Origin: Halonotius pteroides
Lineage (GTDB): Archaea; Halobacteriota; Halobacteria; Halobacteriales; Haloferacaceae
Reading direction: 5' to 3'
Assembly: GCF_003605635.1 (NCBI RefSeq)
Contig: NZ_QMDW01000010.1
Location: 1 to 64,000 of the forward strand
Length of the DNA: 64,000 nt
How positions within the stretch are numbered: the stretch's first letter is position 1; each line of letters starts with the position of its first letter. A program made the position numbers and the translations under genes. The notes under the pieces were generated by a model, which did not search any database, was not told the origin of the DNA, and worked only from the letters and a program-made list of their open reading frames with translations. Below, piece after piece: positions 43,107 to 54,839 of this stretch.

Positions 43107-45200
43107 ATGGGCACCCTAACGGAACTATTTGCGCCGGATCGCATCGCTGTCGTCGGTGCGACCGCACGTGAGGGGTCGATCGGCCGCGCTGTCACCGACA
43201 ATCTGTTGTCGGCGTTCGACGGCGAGGTGGTGCCGGTCAACCCCAACTACGAGGAGGTGATGGGTCTCTCCTGTGTCGACGAGATCGGAGAGGCGGCGGC
43301 TGATATGGCCGTGATCGTTGTCCCGCCAAAGATCGTGCTGCCGGCGATCGAACAGGCCGGCGAAGCCGACGTCGAAAACGTCGTCGTCATTACCGCCGGC
43401 TTCGGCGAGACCGGCGGCGATGGCGCGAGCCGGGAACAGGAACTGAAATCACTTGCCGCCGAGTACGACCTCAATCTGGTCGGCCCCAACAGCCTCGGTG
43501 TTATGTCGACAGCCAACGGGATGAACGCCTCCTTCGGGCCCGATAGCCCCGAGGCCGGCAACATGTCCTTTATGAGCCAGTCGGGAGCGTTCATCACGGC
43601 CGTCCTCGATTGGGCCAACGACGAGGATGTCGGGTTCAAGGATGTTGCCTCGCTTGGCAACAAGGCTGTGCTTGACGAAACCGACTTCGTCGACCACTGG
43701 GGCGACGATCCCGACACCGACGTGATCATCGGCTATCTGGAGGGGATCAGTCAGGGCCGAGAGTTCATCGATACGGCCCGCGAAGTCACTCAGGATACGC
43801 CGATCGTCCTCGTGAAATCCGGTCGCACCGACGCCGGTGCCCAGGCCGCGTCCTCACACACCGGGACGATCGCCGGCTCCGAGCAGGCTTACGAGGCCGG
43901 CCTCGATCAGGCCGGCGTCCTCCGGGCGGAGTCGGTACAGGGTCTGTTCGATGCCGCCCAGATGTTGGCCAACCAGCCGGTTCCGGAGAACAACGATATC
44001 GCCGTCATCACCAACGCCGGCGGCCCCGGTGTGATGTCGACCGACGCGGTCGGCGACTCCGGGTTGGAGATGGCGTCGTTCGAACAGGACACCCTCGATA
44101 CCTTCTCCGAGCAGCTCCCGGCGGAGGGCAACATCTACAACCCCGTCGATATCGTCGGTGACGCCGATGTTGAGCGGTTCCGCGACGCCCTCGATATCGC
44201 CTTGGCCGACGAAAACGTTGGCTCGGCGATGGTGCTATCGTGTCCGACCGCTGTTCTCGACTACGAGCAGTTGGCCGCCGAAACCGTCGAGCTGCGGGAA
44301 AAACACGGCAAACCCGTTGCGGCCTGCTTTATGGGCGGCGAGAGTGTCGACGACTCGGCGGCGATCCTCAGCGACGCCGGCATCCCGAACTACTTCGATC
44401 CCTCTCGGGCGATCGGCGCGCTTGACTCGCTGTGGGAGTACCGCGGCATCCAAGGGCGAACCTACGAGGAACCCGCCGACTTCGACGTGGACAAAGACGC
44501 TGCCCGTGCGATTCTCGAACGCGTCGAGGATCGATCGGACAACCGGCTCGGCGTTGAGGCGATGGAACTACTGGACGCCTACGGCATTCCGATGCCGGAC
44601 AGCGAGATCGTTGATGCCCCCGAGGACGCCCGCGCGGTCGCCGAGGAGATCGATGGCGATGTCGTGATGAAGATCGTCAGCCCCGATATCCTACACAAAT
44701 CCGACATCGGCGGCGTCGCGGTCGGTGTCGCCGACGACGAGGTTGCTGACACGTATGAAACACTGATCACGCGCGCACGCAACTACCAGCCTGACGCCAA
44801 CCTGCTTGGCGTCCAGGTTCAGGAGATGGCTGACCTGGATTCGGGCACCGAAACCATCGTCGGGATGAACCGCGATCCGCAGTTCGGCCCACTGATGATG
44901 TTTGGCCTGGGTGGCATCTTCGTCGAGGTACTGGAGGATACGACCTTCCGTGTCGCCCCGGTTTCGGAGACCGAAGCCCGCGAAATGACAGAAGAAATCA
45001 AGACGGCACCGCTCCTACGTGGCGCACGAGGGCGCGATCCCGCCGATCTCGATGGCATCGTCGAGACGATCCAGCGGCTCTCCCAACTGGTCGCTGACTT
45101 CCCGGCGATCATGGAGTTCGACATCAACCCGCTGGTCGCAACGCCCGACGGCGTCGCCGCCGTCGATATCAGACTCACCGTCGACCCCGAGAACCTATGA
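43107..45200 (+). CDS. acd: Acetate/acyl-CoA ligase, ADP-forming (fused alpha-beta)
   Basis: Interconverts acyl-CoA, ADP and phosphate with acid, CoA and ATP; the archaeal route to acetate or branched acids. 697 residues: CoA-binding fold at the start (FAPDRIAVVGATAREGSIG), two ligase-CoA segments with MSFMSQSGAFITAVLDWA and the phospho-histidine His251 in SSHTGTIAGSEQAY, then a C-terminal ATP-grasp domain (DVVMKIVSPDILHKSDIGGV, GMNRDPQFGPLMMFGLGG). The alpha-then-beta fusion is usual in haloarchaea. The exact acid is unknown. It overlaps the next gene by ATGA. Confidence 0.93.
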   Translation: MGTLTELFAPDRIAVVGATAREGSIGRAVTDNLLSAFDGEVVPVNPNYEEVMGLSCVDEIGEAAADMAVIVVPPKIVLPAIEQAGEADVENVVVITAGFGETGGDGASREQELKSLAAEYDLNLVGPNSLGVMSTANGMNASFGPDSPEAGNMSFMSQSGAFITAVLDWANDEDVGFKDVASLGNKAVLDETDFVDHWGDDPDTDVIIGYLEGISQGREFIDTAREVTQDTPIVLVKSGRTDAGAQAASSHTGTIAGSEQAYEAGLDQAGVLRAESVQGLFDAAQMLANQPVPENNDIAVITNAGGPGVMSTDAVGDSGLEMASFEQDTLDTFSEQLPAEGNIYNPVDIVGDADVERFRDALDIALADENVGSAMVLSCPTAVLDYEQLAAETVELREKHGKPVAACFMGGESVDDSAAILSDAGIPNYFDPSRAIGALDSLWEYRGIQGRTYEEPADFDVDKDAARAILERVEDRSDNRLGVEAMELLDAYGIPMPDSEIVDAPEDARAVAEEIDGDVVMKIVSPDILHKSDIGGVAVGVADDEVADTYETLITRARNYQPDANLLGVQVQEMADLDSGTETIVGMNRDPQFGPLMMFGLGGIFVEVLEDTTFRVAPVSETEAREMTEEIKTAPLLRGARGRDPADLDGIVETIQRLSQLVADFPAIMEFDINPLVATPDGVAAVDIRLTVDPENL

Positions 45201-46267
45201 ACACACTACTCATCACCGCAACTGAAGAAAGCACCGGCAAGACCGCCATCGCACTGGCGTTGGCGACGATCGCCACCGACCGTGGCCACTCGGTCGGCTA
45301 CATGAAGCCGAAAGGCACCCGCCTGCAGAGCAACGTTGGCAAAACGCTCGACGAAGATCCCATGTTGGCCCGGGAGCTGCTCGATCTCGACGCCGAGATG
45401 CACGAGCTCGAACCCGTCGTCTACTCGCCGACGTTTATCGATGGGGCGATCCGCGGCCAAGAGGATTCCGACGAGCTTCGCCAACAGGTCAAAACGCAGT
45501 TTGACGCCCTCGCCGCCGACCGCGATACGATGATCGTCGAGGGTGGCGGCTCGCTGTCGACCGGCGGCATCGTTGGGCTAACCGACCCCGAGGTCGCCGA
45601 GCTGCTGGACGCGAAGGCGATTCTGGTCGCCGACTACACCCAGCCCGGCGATATCGATGGGCTGCTCGGGGCGATCGATCGACTCGGGGATCGACTGGCA
45701 GGGATCGTTTTCAACCGCATCTCCGAGAGTGCCTTCGAGGAACTTGACAGCGACGTGATCCCGTTCCTTGAGAGCCGCGGCGCTGAGGTCTTCGGCGCGG
45801 TGCCGCAAGAACAGCGGCTGGCCGGCGTGACAATCGAGGATCTCGCGGCGGAACTCGGCGCGGACATCCTGACAGATACGCCGACAGACGACTATGTCGA
45901 ACGCTTCCTCGTGGGTGCGATGGGCGGCGACGAAGCGCTCCGGTACTTCCGACGGGCGCGCAACGCCGCGGCGATCACCGGCGGCGATCGATCGGATATC
46001 CACACCGCAGCGATAGAGGCCTCCGGCGTTAACTGTCTTATCCTGACCGGCGGCCACCGGCCATCGCCGGCGGTGTTGGGCCGAGCCGAGGAGGCCAACA
46101 CGCCGATCCTCCAGATCAACACCGATAGTCTGACCGCCGTCGAGCGCGCCGAGTCGGTTGTTCGTAGCGGTCGCACCCGCGATGCGGAGACCGTCGACAC
46201 AATGGCCGATCTGCTGACCGAGCGCGTCGATCTCGACGCGCTGGTGGGTGCTGGCAGCGCGGACTGA
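45197..46267 (+). CDS. P-loop/DRTGG-domain protein (phosphotransacetylase N-terminal-like)
   Basis: 356 residues. An ATPase fold of the dethiobiotin-synthetase kind comes first (TATEESTGKTAIALALAT, then MIVEGGGSLSTGGIVGL), then a DRTGG domain (GAMGGDEALRYFRRARNAAA ... CLILTGGHRPSPAVL). This is the architecture of the N-terminal regulatory part of long Pta enzymes, without the acetyltransferase domain. It overlaps acd by four bases, so it is likely to regulate or assist the ADP-forming ligase. That role is inferred from coupling alone. Confidence 0.85.
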   Translation: MNTLLITATEESTGKTAIALALATIATDRGHSVGYMKPKGTRLQSNVGKTLDEDPMLARELLDLDAEMHELEPVVYSPTFIDGAIRGQEDSDELRQQVKTQFDALAADRDTMIVEGGGSLSTGGIVGLTDPEVAELLDAKAILVADYTQPGDIDGLLGAIDRLGDRLAGIVFNRISESAFEELDSDVIPFLESRGAEVFGAVPQEQRLAGVTIEDLAAELGADILTDTPTDDYVERFLVGAMGGDEALRYFRRARNAAAITGGDRSDIHTAAIEASGVNCLILTGGHRPSPAVLGRAEEANTPILQINTDSLTAVERAESVVRSGRTRDAETVDTMADLLTERVDLDALVGAGSAD

Positions 46268-46484
46268 TCGCCGTCGTCGGTACCTGTTGACCCCGCTGTC
46301 GGCTGTCGCGACCCCCCGCCACAAACTCTTTATCCGTATCGATCCTTAGGACAGGTATCAGGGCAGCCGGGGTCGATGAGCCGTTGGACTCACCCCAAGT
46401 TAGCAATCCTTAACTGGCCTCGTTTTCTATCGAACTGTAGTATCTCGTGATAGTAGTTTCTTCAACCCGAAACCCAACGTATCC

Positions 46485-46712
46485 ATGGTAGACGTAAGCC
46501 AACACGAACTCGTTCCCGAGCACATCCCCATCGAGGGAGCCGAACTCGATTCGGTTCTCGAGGAGTATGGGTTGGATCGCACCGATCTTCCGGAGATCAA
46601 AGCCGACGACCCGGCACTGCCGGAGGCGGCCGAGACGGGCGATGTCATCAAGATCGTCCGTGATTCCCGGACAGCAGAAACATCAATTTCCTACCGACTG
46701 GTGGTCGAATGA
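46485..46712 (+). CDS. rpoH: DNA-directed RNA polymerase subunit H
   Basis: 75 residues, the archaeal counterpart of the C-terminal part of eukaryotic Rpb5. [20 protein letters not shown] and the end [20 protein letters not shown] are diagnostic. First gene of the polymerase operon; its stop overlaps the rpoB'' start by ATGA. The region 46268-46484 must hold the operon promoter; CTCTTTATCC near 46327 and an AT-richer patch near 46449-46460 are candidates but neither is compelling. Confidence 0.96.
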   Translation: MVDVSQHELVPEHIPIEGAELDSVLEEYGLDRTDLPEIKADDPALPEAAETGDVIKIVRDSRTAETSISYRLVVE

Positions 46713-48277
46713 ACCGACAAGATCGACGCGACGTATCCAGAGAGTACTTTTCGGAGGATCGCCTCGCCGAACACCACTTCCGCTCGTTCAACGCCTTTCT
46801 CGAACGCGGCATGCAGCAGGTCGCCGTCGAGAAGGAAACCATCGAGACCGACATCGGCGACAAGGAGGGCCAAGAGCCCGTCTACGTCGAACTCGGCGAC
46901 ATCCGCATTCTGACACCACGTGTGCGCGAAGCCGACGGCAGTGAGGAGCTGCTGTTCCCACAGGAGGCTCGTCTTCGCAACATCACCTACGCTGCCCCAG
47001 TTTTCATGGAGATGTCGATCATCCGCGGCGGCGACGAGGAACCCGAAACCGTCGTCGACTCCACGGAGACGAAGGTCGGCCGCATGCCGATCATGGTCGG
47101 CTCCGACAAATGTAACATCGCCGACTTCTCCGATGAAGAGCTCATCGAGATCGGCGAAGACCCCGCCGACCCCGGTGGCTACTTCATCGTCAACGGCTCC
47201 GAGCGGGTGCTGATGACCAGCGAGGATCTCGCGCCGAACAAGATCCTCGCCGAACACGACACGAAATACGACGACGACATCCAGGTCGCCAAGACGTTCA
47301 GCCAGCGACGTGGCTACCGCGCGCTCGTCCTCTGTGAGCGCAACCGCGAGGGGCTGCTTGAGGTGAGCTTCCCATCGGTGTCGGGCAGCGTCAACTTCGT
47401 CACGCTCGTTCGCGCGCTCGGACTCGAATCCGACGAGGAGATCGTCCACCGCGTCTCAGATGACCCAGAGATCGTGAAGTTCATGCTGGAGAATCTGGAG
47501 GAAGCTGACGTCCAGACCACCGAGGCCGCCATCGAAACCCTCGGTCAGCGCGTCGCAAGCGGGCAGGGCAAAAACTACCAGCTCAAACGCGCCAACTACG
47601 TCATCGACCGCTACCTCCTGCCGCACCTCCACGAGGAAGGCGTCGACGAAGAGGAGGTTCGTACCAACAAGGCCTACTACCTCTGTCGGATGGCCGAGGC
47701 CTGTTTCGAACTCGCTCTTGGCCGACGCGACGCCGACGACAAGGATCATTACGCCAACAAACGGCTCAAGGTCTCGGGCGACCTGATGACCGATCTGTTC
47801 CGCACCGCGCTGAACAAGCTGGCCCGGGACGTGAAATACCAGCTTGAGCGCGCCAATATGCGGAACCGTGAGCTCTCGGTCAGCACGGTCGTCCGCTCGG
47901 ATGTGCTCACCGAACGGCTTGAACACCCGATCGCCACCGGCAACTGGGTTGGTGGCCGCTCCGGTGTCTCTCAGTTGGTCGACCGCACCGACCACATGGG
48001 CGTGTTGTCGCACCTCCGACGGCTTCGCTCGCCGCTCAGCCGATCGCAGCCACACTTTGAAGCGCGTGACCTCCACGCGACCCAGTGGGGTCGCATCTGT
48101 CCCTCCGAGACGCCGGAAGGGCCGAACTGTGGGCTGGTCAAAAACTTCGCCCAGGCGATGGAGCTGAGTCAGGACATCGAGGACGAGCAAGGATTGAAGC
48201 GCGAACTATCGTCGATGGGAGTCGAGGGGATCCCAGGAATCGACGGCGTTGAACGAACAACCCCCGCGGACGACTAA
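46709..48277 (+). CDS. rpoB2: DNA-directed RNA polymerase subunit B''
   Basis: 522 residues, the N-terminal half of the second-largest subunit, split from B' as in other haloarchaea. [43 protein letters not shown]-like [20 protein letters not shown] and [17 protein letters not shown] (end of the rifampicin-region equivalent) are seen. The split from B' falls soon after this last segment, with three bases between the genes. Confidence 0.96.
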   Translation: MNRQDRRDVSREYFSEDRLAEHHFRSFNAFLERGMQQVAVEKETIETDIGDKEGQEPVYVELGDIRILTPRVREADGSEELLFPQEARLRNITYAAPVFMEMSIIRGGDEEPETVVDSTETKVGRMPIMVGSDKCNIADFSDEELIEIGEDPADPGGYFIVNGSERVLMTSEDLAPNKILAEHDTKYDDDIQVAKTFSQRRGYRALVLCERNREGLLEVSFPSVSGSVNFVTLVRALGLESDEEIVHRVSDDPEIVKFMLENLEEADVQTTEAAIETLGQRVASGQGKNYQLKRANYVIDRYLLPHLHEEGVDEEEVRTNKAYYLCRMAEACFELALGRRDADDKDHYANKRLKVSGDLMTDLFRTALNKLARDVKYQLERANMRNRELSVSTVVRSDVLTERLEHPIATGNWVGGRSGVSQLVDRTDHMGVLSHLRRLRSPLSRSQPHFEARDLHATQWGRICPSETPEGPNCGLVKNFAQAMELSQDIEDEQGLKRELSSMGVEGIPGIDGVERTTPADD

Positions 48278-48280
48278 CCA

Positions 48281-50107
48281 ATGGCTCAATCACGAGAAGC
48301 AAAAGTCTACGTCAACGGGAGCCTCGTCGGCACCCATCCGGATCCAGAACAGCTTGCCGAACAGGTACGAGACGCTCGCCGTCGCGGCGATGTCTCCGAT
48401 ACGGTCAACGTCTCTGTCCGCGGCCGCACCCAGGAGGTCATCATCAACGCCGATGCCGGCCGGGCCCGCCGCCCACTGATCGTCGTCGAGGACGGCGAAC
48501 CGTTGCTCGGCGACGAGGAGATCGAGGCGCTCAAAACCGACGACCTCGAGTTCGAGGATCTCGTCGACCGCGGCTACGTTGAGTTTATCGACGCCGAAGA
48601 GGAGGAAGATATCCTCGTCGGCGTCGACGAGGACGACCTCACCGAGCGACACACCCACCTTGAGATCGATCCGTCGCTGATCTTCGGGATCGGCGCCGGG
48701 ATGATCCCCTACCCCGAACACAATGCCAGCCCCCGGATTACGATGGGCGCGGGGATGATGAAACAGTCGTTGGGGCTGCCATCCGCAAACTACCGGATCC
48801 GGCCTGATACCCGCCAACACCTGCTGCACTACCCGCAGCTGTCGATGGTGAAAACCCAGACGACCGAACAGATCGGCTACGACGACCGCCCCGCCGCCCA
48901 GAACTTCGTCGTCGCCGTGATGAGCTACGAGGGGTTCAACATCGAGGATGCCCTCGTTTTGAACAAGGGCTCTGTCGAGCGCGCGCTGATGCGGTCGCAT
49001 TTCTTCCGGACCTACGAGGGCGAGGAGCGACGCTACCCCGGCGGCCAGGAGGATCGCTTCGAGATCCCCGATCAAGACGTTCGCGGCGCGCGTGGTGAGG
49101 ATGCCTACACCCACCTCGATGAGGATGGCCTCGTCAACCCCGAAACGCCGGTCGATGAGAACTCGGTTCTGTTGGGCAAAACAAGCCCGCCGCGATTTCT
49201 TGAGGAGCCCGACGACATGGGCGGACTCAGCCCCCAGAAGCGACGCGAAACCTCCGTCACGATGCGCTCCGGCGAGGACGGCGTCGTCGACACCGTCACT
49301 GTGATGGAAAATGAGGACGGCTCGATGCTCTCGAAGGTCAAGGTACGTGACGAGCGGATTCCCGAGCTTGGCGACAAGTTCGCCTCCCGGCACGGCCAGA
49401 AGGGCGTTATCGGTCACCTCGCGCCACAGGAGGATATGCCGTTCACCGAGGAGGGGCTTGTCCCTGACCTCGTGATGAATCCCCACGCGCTGCCGTCACG
49501 AATGACCGTCGGCCACGTTTTGGAGATGCTCGGCGGAAAAGTCGGCGCGCTGGAAGGCCGCCGTGTCGACGGCACACCGTTCCAAGGCGAAGACGAAGCG
49601 GAGCTTCGTGGTGCCTTAGAGGAACACGGGTTCAAATCCTCCGGCAAGGAGGTCATGTACTCCGGGGTCTCCGGCGAGAAGATCGACGCCGAGATCTTTG
49701 TCGGGACGATCTTCTACCACAAGCTCTACCACATGGTCTCCAACAAGCTGCACGCCCGCTCTCGCGGGCCGGTGCAGGTGTTGACCCGGCAGCCGACAGA
49801 GGGGCGTGCCCGCGAGGGTGGCCTCCGCGTCGGCGAGATGGAACGCGATACGATCATCGGCCACGGCGCGTCGATGGTGCTCAACGAACGCCTGCTTGAG
49901 TCCTCCGACAAGGAGACCGTCTACGTCTCTGAGGACACCGGCATGATCGCCGTCGAGGACAGAGAGCAACGCCGGGTGTACGATCCGGCAACCGGCAGCG
50001 AGGACAACATCCACGAACTCGACGTGAGCTACGCGTTTAAGCTCCTGCTTGATGAGATGATGGCGCTCGGCATCCGACCAACCCTCGAACTTGAAGACGC
50101 GGTCTAA
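48281..50107 (+). CDS. rpoB1: DNA-directed RNA polymerase subunit B'
   Basis: 608 residues, the C-terminal half of the second-largest subunit. Conserved blocks: [77 protein letters not shown] and [20 protein letters not shown]. These contain the wall, active-site lysines and clamp-anchor regions. It lacks the C-terminal zinc ribbon sometimes found in eukaryotic counterparts; the end is TYPE-like [12 protein letters not shown]. Six bases separate it from rpoA'. Confidence 0.96.
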   Translation: MAQSREAKVYVNGSLVGTHPDPEQLAEQVRDARRRGDVSDTVNVSVRGRTQEVIINADAGRARRPLIVVEDGEPLLGDEEIEALKTDDLEFEDLVDRGYVEFIDAEEEEDILVGVDEDDLTERHTHLEIDPSLIFGIGAGMIPYPEHNASPRITMGAGMMKQSLGLPSANYRIRPDTRQHLLHYPQLSMVKTQTTEQIGYDDRPAAQNFVVAVMSYEGFNIEDALVLNKGSVERALMRSHFFRTYEGEERRYPGGQEDRFEIPDQDVRGARGEDAYTHLDEDGLVNPETPVDENSVLLGKTSPPRFLEEPDDMGGLSPQKRRETSVTMRSGEDGVVDTVTVMENEDGSMLSKVKVRDERIPELGDKFASRHGQKGVIGHLAPQEDMPFTEEGLVPDLVMNPHALPSRMTVGHVLEMLGGKVGALEGRRVDGTPFQGEDEAELRGALEEHGFKSSGKEVMYSGVSGEKIDAEIFVGTIFYHKLYHMVSNKLHARSRGPVQVLTRQPTEGRAREGGLRVGEMERDTIIGHGASMVLNERLLESSDKETVYVSEDTGMIAVEDREQRRVYDPATGSEDNIHELDVSYAFKLLLDEMMALGIRPTLELEDAV

Positions 50108-50113
50108 GCTACA

Positions 50114-53035
50114 ATGTCAACCCAAACACCAAAACAGCTCGGCGGGATCGACTTCGGCCTGATGGATCCCGAGACGTACCGTGATATCTCGGCGACGAAA
50201 GTGATCACAGCCGACACCTACGACGACGACGGTTACCCCATCGATATGGGGCTGATGGATCCACGGCTCGGTGTGATCGACCCCGGTCTTGAGTGTCGCA
50301 CCTGCGGCCAACACTCCGGCTCCTGTCCCGGTCACTTCGGCCACATCGAACTTGCCGCCCCTGTCATTCACGTCGGCTTTACCACGCTGATCCGGCGACT
50401 GCTCCGGGCGACCTGCCGGGAGTGCGGCCGGCTGACGCTGACCGAGATAGAGATGGAAGAGTTCCGCGACGAGCTTGACCGCGCCGAGGATCTCGGCAAG
50501 GATCCTGACACCGTGCTGAAATCGGCCGTCCGACAGGCCCGTAAGGCCGGCAACTGTCCACACTGCGGTGAGCCTCAAGCTGATATCAAACACGAAAAGC
50601 CGACAACCTACTACGAGGTTCAAAACGTCCTGTCGGGCGAGTACTCCGAGATCATCGCCGAGGCGATGCAGCCCGACGACGAGGACGAAGACGACGAGGG
50701 GATGAGCCCACAGGCGCTTTCGGATGAGACGGGCATCCCACTCGATCGGATCAACCAGATTCTCGGCGGCGAATTCCGCCCACGCGATGAGGGTCGTCGC
50801 GCCCTTGAGAAGGCGCTGGATGTCGACCTTACCGAGGAGGATATGAACAAGCTGATGGCGAGCGATATTCGGGACTGGTTCGAGCAGATCCCTGATTCGG
50901 ATATCGAGGTGCTCGGTATCGACGCCGCCGACTCTCGACCGGAGTGGATGATCATGACCGTCCTCCCGGTGCCGCCGGTGACCGCTCGGCCGTCGATCAC
51001 GCTGGACAACGGCCAGCGCTCAGAGGACGACCTCACCCACAAGCTGGTCGATATCATCCGCATCAACCAGCGGTTTATGGAGAACCGCGAGGCCGGTGCC
51101 CCGCAACTCATTATCGAGGATCTCTGGGAGCTGCTGCAGTACCACGTCACCACGTTCGTCGACAACGAGATCTCGGGGACGCCACCGGCCCGACACCGCT
51201 CGGGACGACCCCTCAAAACCCTCAGCCAGCGACTCAAGGGCAAGGAGGGTCGCTTCCGCGGTTCACTCTCCGGCAAACGCGTCAACTTCTCGGCGCGGAC
51301 GGTCATCTCGCCGGATCCGACGCTGAGTCTCAACGAGGTTGGGGTTCCCGACCGCGTCGCCAGCGAGATGACGATCACGATCAACGTCACCGACCGCACC
51401 CTTGAGGAGGCCAAACAGTACGTCGCCAACGGGCCGGAAACCCACCCCGGCGCGAACTACGTCAAGCGACCTGATGGCCGCCGGCTGAAGGTAACTGAGA
51501 AAAACTGTGAAGAGTTGGCAACGAAGATCGAGGCTGGCTGGGAGGTCAACCGCCACCTGATCGACGGCGACATCGTGATCTTCAACCGCCAACCATCGTT
51601 GCACCGGATGTCGATTATGGCCCACGAGGTCGTCGTGATGCCGTATAAGACCTTCCGGCTCAACACGACGGTCTGTCCGCCGTACAACGCCGACTTCGAC
51701 GGCGACGAGATGAACATGCACGCCCTCCAGACTGAGGAATCCCGGGCTGAGGCGCGCGTGCTCATGCGTGTCCAAGAACAGATTCTCTCGCCGCGGTTTG
51801 GCGAGAACATCATCGGTGCGATCCAAGATCACATCTCGGGTACCTATCTGCTCACCCACGACAACCCACAGTTCACCGAAACCCAGGCGCTCGACCTGCT
51901 GCGGGCAACGCAAGTCGATGAACTGCCGGAGCCCGACGGCGAAGACGAGACCGGCCCCTACTGGACCGGTCGCACCGTTTTCTCGCTGCTGCTGCCGGAT
52001 GGGCTTGATCTCGAATTTGACTCATCGGCCGGCGACACGGTCATTATCGAGGATGGCCAGCACCTCCAAGGGACGATCGACGAGGACGCCGTCGGTGCCT
52101 TCGGCGGCGAGATCGTCGATACGATCGTCAAACAGTATTCGGAAACCCGTGCTCGCGTCTTCATCAACGAGGTCGCGGCCCTCGCCATGCGGGCGATCAT
52201 GCACTTCGGCTTCTCGATCGGGATCGACGACGAGTCGATTCCGCCAGTTGCCGACGAGCAGGTCGATGAGGCCATCGACAACGCCTACGGTCGCATCGAT
52301 GAGCTGATCGAAACCTACCGGGCCGGCGATCTTGAATCGCTGCCCGGCCGAACGGTCGATGAGACCCTGGAGATGAAGATCATGCAGACGCTCGGGAAAG
52401 CCCGTGACTCCGCGGGTGAGATCGCCGAGGATCACTTCGCCGACGACAACCCGGCGGTCGTAATGGCTCGCTCGGGTGCGCGTGGATCGATGCTGAACCT
52501 CACGCAGATGGCCGGCTGTGTCGGCCAACAGGCTGTTCGCGGCGAGCGGATCAACCGCGGTTACGAGGATCGCACGCTGGCTCACTACGAGCCGAACGAT
52601 CTCTCGGCTGAGGCCCACGGCTTCGTTGAGAACTCCTATCGCGGCGGGCTGACCCCACGGGAGTTCTTCTTCCACGCGATGGGTGGCCGTGAGGGGCTGG
52701 TCGATACGGCTGTCCGTACCTCGAAATCCGGCTACCTCCAGCGACGCCTGATCAACGCGCTGTCTGAACTGGAGGTGCAGTACGACGGCACGGTTCGGGA
52801 CACCTCCGACCGGGTCGTCCAGTTCGAGTTCGGCGAGGACGGTACCTCGCCGGTGAAGGTCTCCTCTGATGAGGACTTTGCGGTTGATGTCGAGGGGATC
52901 ACCGACCGCGTGTTAGACGCCGAGTTCGACAGCGAAATCGAAAAGGAATCGTTCCTTACGCCGTCGGAGCCGCCGACGAACCTCTCAGAGCACACCGATA
53001 CCGCACTGTCCTCGGAGGTGGAGTCGGATGACTGA
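50114..53035 (+). CDS. rpoA1: DNA-directed RNA polymerase subunit A'
   Basis: 973 residues, the N-terminal part of the largest subunit. The catalytic Mg-binding loop [12 protein letters not shown] begins at residue 525. The N-terminal zinc clamp is [18 protein letters not shown] with a second set CRECGRL and [27 protein letters not shown] and [20 protein letters not shown] also match. No intein interrupts it. The acidic extension at the end is typical of haloarchaea. The last eight bases overlap the rpoA'' start. Confidence 0.97.
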   Translation: MSTQTPKQLGGIDFGLMDPETYRDISATKVITADTYDDDGYPIDMGLMDPRLGVIDPGLECRTCGQHSGSCPGHFGHIELAAPVIHVGFTTLIRRLLRATCRECGRLTLTEIEMEEFRDELDRAEDLGKDPDTVLKSAVRQARKAGNCPHCGEPQADIKHEKPTTYYEVQNVLSGEYSEIIAEAMQPDDEDEDDEGMSPQALSDETGIPLDRINQILGGEFRPRDEGRRALEKALDVDLTEEDMNKLMASDIRDWFEQIPDSDIEVLGIDAADSRPEWMIMTVLPVPPVTARPSITLDNGQRSEDDLTHKLVDIIRINQRFMENREAGAPQLIIEDLWELLQYHVTTFVDNEISGTPPARHRSGRPLKTLSQRLKGKEGRFRGSLSGKRVNFSARTVISPDPTLSLNEVGVPDRVASEMTITINVTDRTLEEAKQYVANGPETHPGANYVKRPDGRRLKVTEKNCEELATKIEAGWEVNRHLIDGDIVIFNRQPSLHRMSIMAHEVVVMPYKTFRLNTTVCPPYNADFDGDEMNMHALQTEESRAEARVLMRVQEQILSPRFGENIIGAIQDHISGTYLLTHDNPQFTETQALDLLRATQVDELPEPDGEDETGPYWTGRTVFSLLLPDGLDLEFDSSAGDTVIIEDGQHLQGTIDEDAVGAFGGEIVDTIVKQYSETRARVFINEVAALAMRAIMHFGFSIGIDDESIPPVADEQVDEAIDNAYGRIDELIETYRAGDLESLPGRTVDETLEMKIMQTLGKARDSAGEIAEDHFADDNPAVVMARSGARGSMLNLTQMAGCVGQQAVRGERINRGYEDRTLAHYEPNDLSAEAHGFVENSYRGGLTPREFFFHAMGGREGLVDTAVRTSKSGYLQRRLINALSELEVQYDGTVRDTSDRVVQFEFGEDGTSPVKVSSDEDFAVDVEGITDRVLDAEFDSEIEKESFLTPSEPPTNLSEHTDTALSSEVESDD

Positions 53036-54236
53036 GTACGACCACGTCACCGACGACATCAAAGCCGTCGTTGAGGACACCGAACTCCCGCGTCGCCTCC
53101 GGCGGCGCGTCTACGACTCCATCGAGGAGCGAGAGGGCGTCACCACCGAGCAGGCCGACGAGATCGCCCGTGCCGCCGAGGCAGAGTACCTCGACGCTCG
53201 GATCGAGCCACTGGAGCCGGCCGGCACCGTCTCCGCTCAGTCGATCGGCGAACCCGGCACCCAGATGACGATGAACACGTTCCACTACGCCGGTGTCGCC
53301 GAGATCGACGTGACACAGGGCCTCCCGCGGCTGATCGAGCTTGTTGACGCCCGCAAGGAGCCGGATACGCCGATGATGACGGTGTATCTCGACGACGAGT
53401 ACGCCGAGGACAGAGAGAAAGCCCGCGAGGTCGTGTGGGCGCTTGAAGCGACGAAGATCCTCGCGTTGGGTGATGTCTCGACGAATGTCGCCGACATGGT
53501 CGTCCGGATCGATCTCAACGAGGAGACGCTGTTGGAGCGGTGGCCGACCGCCGACGCCGCCGAACCCGTCGCCGCGGAGATCGCCGAAACCATCGAGGAC
53601 GCTCTTGGTGTCGATACCCGCCACCAGGGGATGGCAATCGAGTTCGGCCCCAGCGAGCCGAGCTACCGGGAGCTGCTCCAGCTCGTCGAGGAGCTCCGGG
53701 AGATCGTCTTCAAGGGGATCGAGGAGATCAGCCGTGTCGTCATCCGCAAGGAAGAACTCGATGATGGCGAGGAGTTCGTTCTCTACACCGAGGGCTCGGC
53801 GTTCGGCGATGTGCTCCGGATCGATGGCGTCGATGCCAGTCGCTCGACGTGTAACAATATCCACGAGATCCACGAGGAACTCGGGATCGAGGCCGCCCGC
53901 GAGGCGATCATCAACGAGACGATCGACACGCTTCGCGAGCAGGGCCTCGACGACGTGAACGTTCGGCACCTGATGTTGGTTGCTGATATCATGACCAACG
54001 AGGGCACCATCGAATCGATCGGCCGCCACGGCATCTCCGGGTCGAAGGATTCCGTGCTCGCGCGAGCGGCTTTCGAGGTCACGGTCAATCACCTCTTGGA
54101 TGCCGCGATTCACGGTGAAAGCGACGACCTCAACGGGATCATCGAGAACGTCATCTCCGGGAAACCCGTCTCCGTTGGCACCGGCGATGTGAAGCTCCGC
54201 ATGGGGTCGATGGAGACGTCGCCGGCTGACGACTGA
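53028..54236 (+). CDS. rpoA2: DNA-directed RNA polymerase subunit A''
   Basis: 402 residues, the C-terminal part of the largest subunit. [20 protein letters not shown] and [21 protein letters not shown] form the trigger loop region; [23 protein letters not shown] near the end belongs to the jaw/clamp. Starts within the end of rpoA' (ATGACTGA overlap), so the two are translationally coupled, and is followed by nusA after two bases. Confidence 0.97.
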   Translation: MTEYDHVTDDIKAVVEDTELPRRLRRRVYDSIEEREGVTTEQADEIARAAEAEYLDARIEPLEPAGTVSAQSIGEPGTQMTMNTFHYAGVAEIDVTQGLPRLIELVDARKEPDTPMMTVYLDDEYAEDREKAREVVWALEATKILALGDVSTNVADMVVRIDLNEETLLERWPTADAAEPVAAEIAETIEDALGVDTRHQGMAIEFGPSEPSYRELLQLVEELREIVFKGIEEISRVVIRKEELDDGEEFVLYTEGSAFGDVLRIDGVDASRSTCNNIHEIHEELGIEAAREAIINETIDTLREQGLDDVNVRHLMLVADIMTNEGTIESIGRHGISGSKDSVLARAAFEVTVNHLLDAAIHGESDDLNGIIENVISGKPVSVGTGDVKLRMGSMETSPADD

Positions 54237-54238
54237 CG

Positions 54239-54658
54239 ATGCGGGTCACCCTGTCGGCAGACGCCAAGCGATACATTCGGCTCTTCGCCGAGGAAACCGA
54301 TATCAACCCGCTGGACTGTCTTATCGAGGGCGACCGCGTTGTCCTGTTGATCCCGGCCGGCGAGATGGCTGATGCGATCGGCCCGGATGGGCATACCGTC
54401 GATCGTGTCGAGGCGAAACTGGGCCGGGAGATCGAGTTGGTCGAAAACGCTGACACCCCGGCGGCGTTTGTCGCCAGCGCGCTCGCTCCGGCCGCGGTAC
54501 GCGGGGTGACGATCTCCGAGCAGGGCGATCGCGTCGCCTACGCAGAGGTCGCCGAAGCCGATCGTGGGATCGCCATCGGTAACGATGGCCGGCGGATCGA
54601 AACCGCCCGCAAACTGGCACAGCGACACTACGATATCGACGACATCACGCTGACATAG
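54239..54658 (+). CDS. nusA: NusA-like transcription factor (two KH domains)
   Basis: 139 residues, only the KH part of bacterial NusA, as in all archaea. The two RNA-binding GxxG-type loops are AIGPDGHTVDRVEAKLGREI and GIAIGNDGRRIETARKLAQR. Thought to bind RNA during elongation or termination. Last gene before a 181-base gap with its own signals ahead of rps12. Confidence 0.94.
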   Translation: MRVTLSADAKRYIRLFAEETDINPLDCLIEGDRVVLLIPAGEMADAIGPDGHTVDRVEAKLGREIELVENADTPAAFVASALAPAAVRGVTISEQGDRVAYAEVAEADRGIAIGNDGRRIETARKLAQRHYDIDDITLT

Positions 54659-54681
54659 CGGTTGGGTGCTCGATAACCCGG

Positions 54682-54698
54682 TGTAAGCGGTGCTTACA
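54682..54698. promoter_or_regulatory. Palindrome TGTAAGC-GGT-GCTTACA after nusA
   Basis: A perfect seven-base inverted repeat with a three-base centre, 24 bases after the nusA stop and about 110 bases before the rps12 TATA box. It could be a terminator hairpin or a protein-binding site. Confidence 0.4.
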
Positions 54699-54808
54699 TC
54701 CTCCGCGTCATTCTCCGGTCGTCAGCGTGGATCTCCGAAACGGTCGCAGATCCGATTAGCGGCCCCTGCGGAGCGATCTCAGTCCGTTTCGCCGATTGAA
54801 AAAGGGAT

Positions 54809-54817
54809 GCTTAAGTA
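54809..54817 (+). promoter_or_regulatory. TATA-like box of rps12-rps7
   Basis: GCTTAAGTA centred 27 bases before ATG 54840, so rps12 can be transcribed separately from the polymerase operon. Confidence 0.6.
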
Positions 54818-54839
54818 GCCACATCTGAAAGCTGGATAC

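Noticed and set aside
54682-54698. Reading the post-nusA palindrome as another TGTACA-type box
   Set aside because: Its core is TGTAAGC, not TGTACA, and nothing links it to tryptophan genes.
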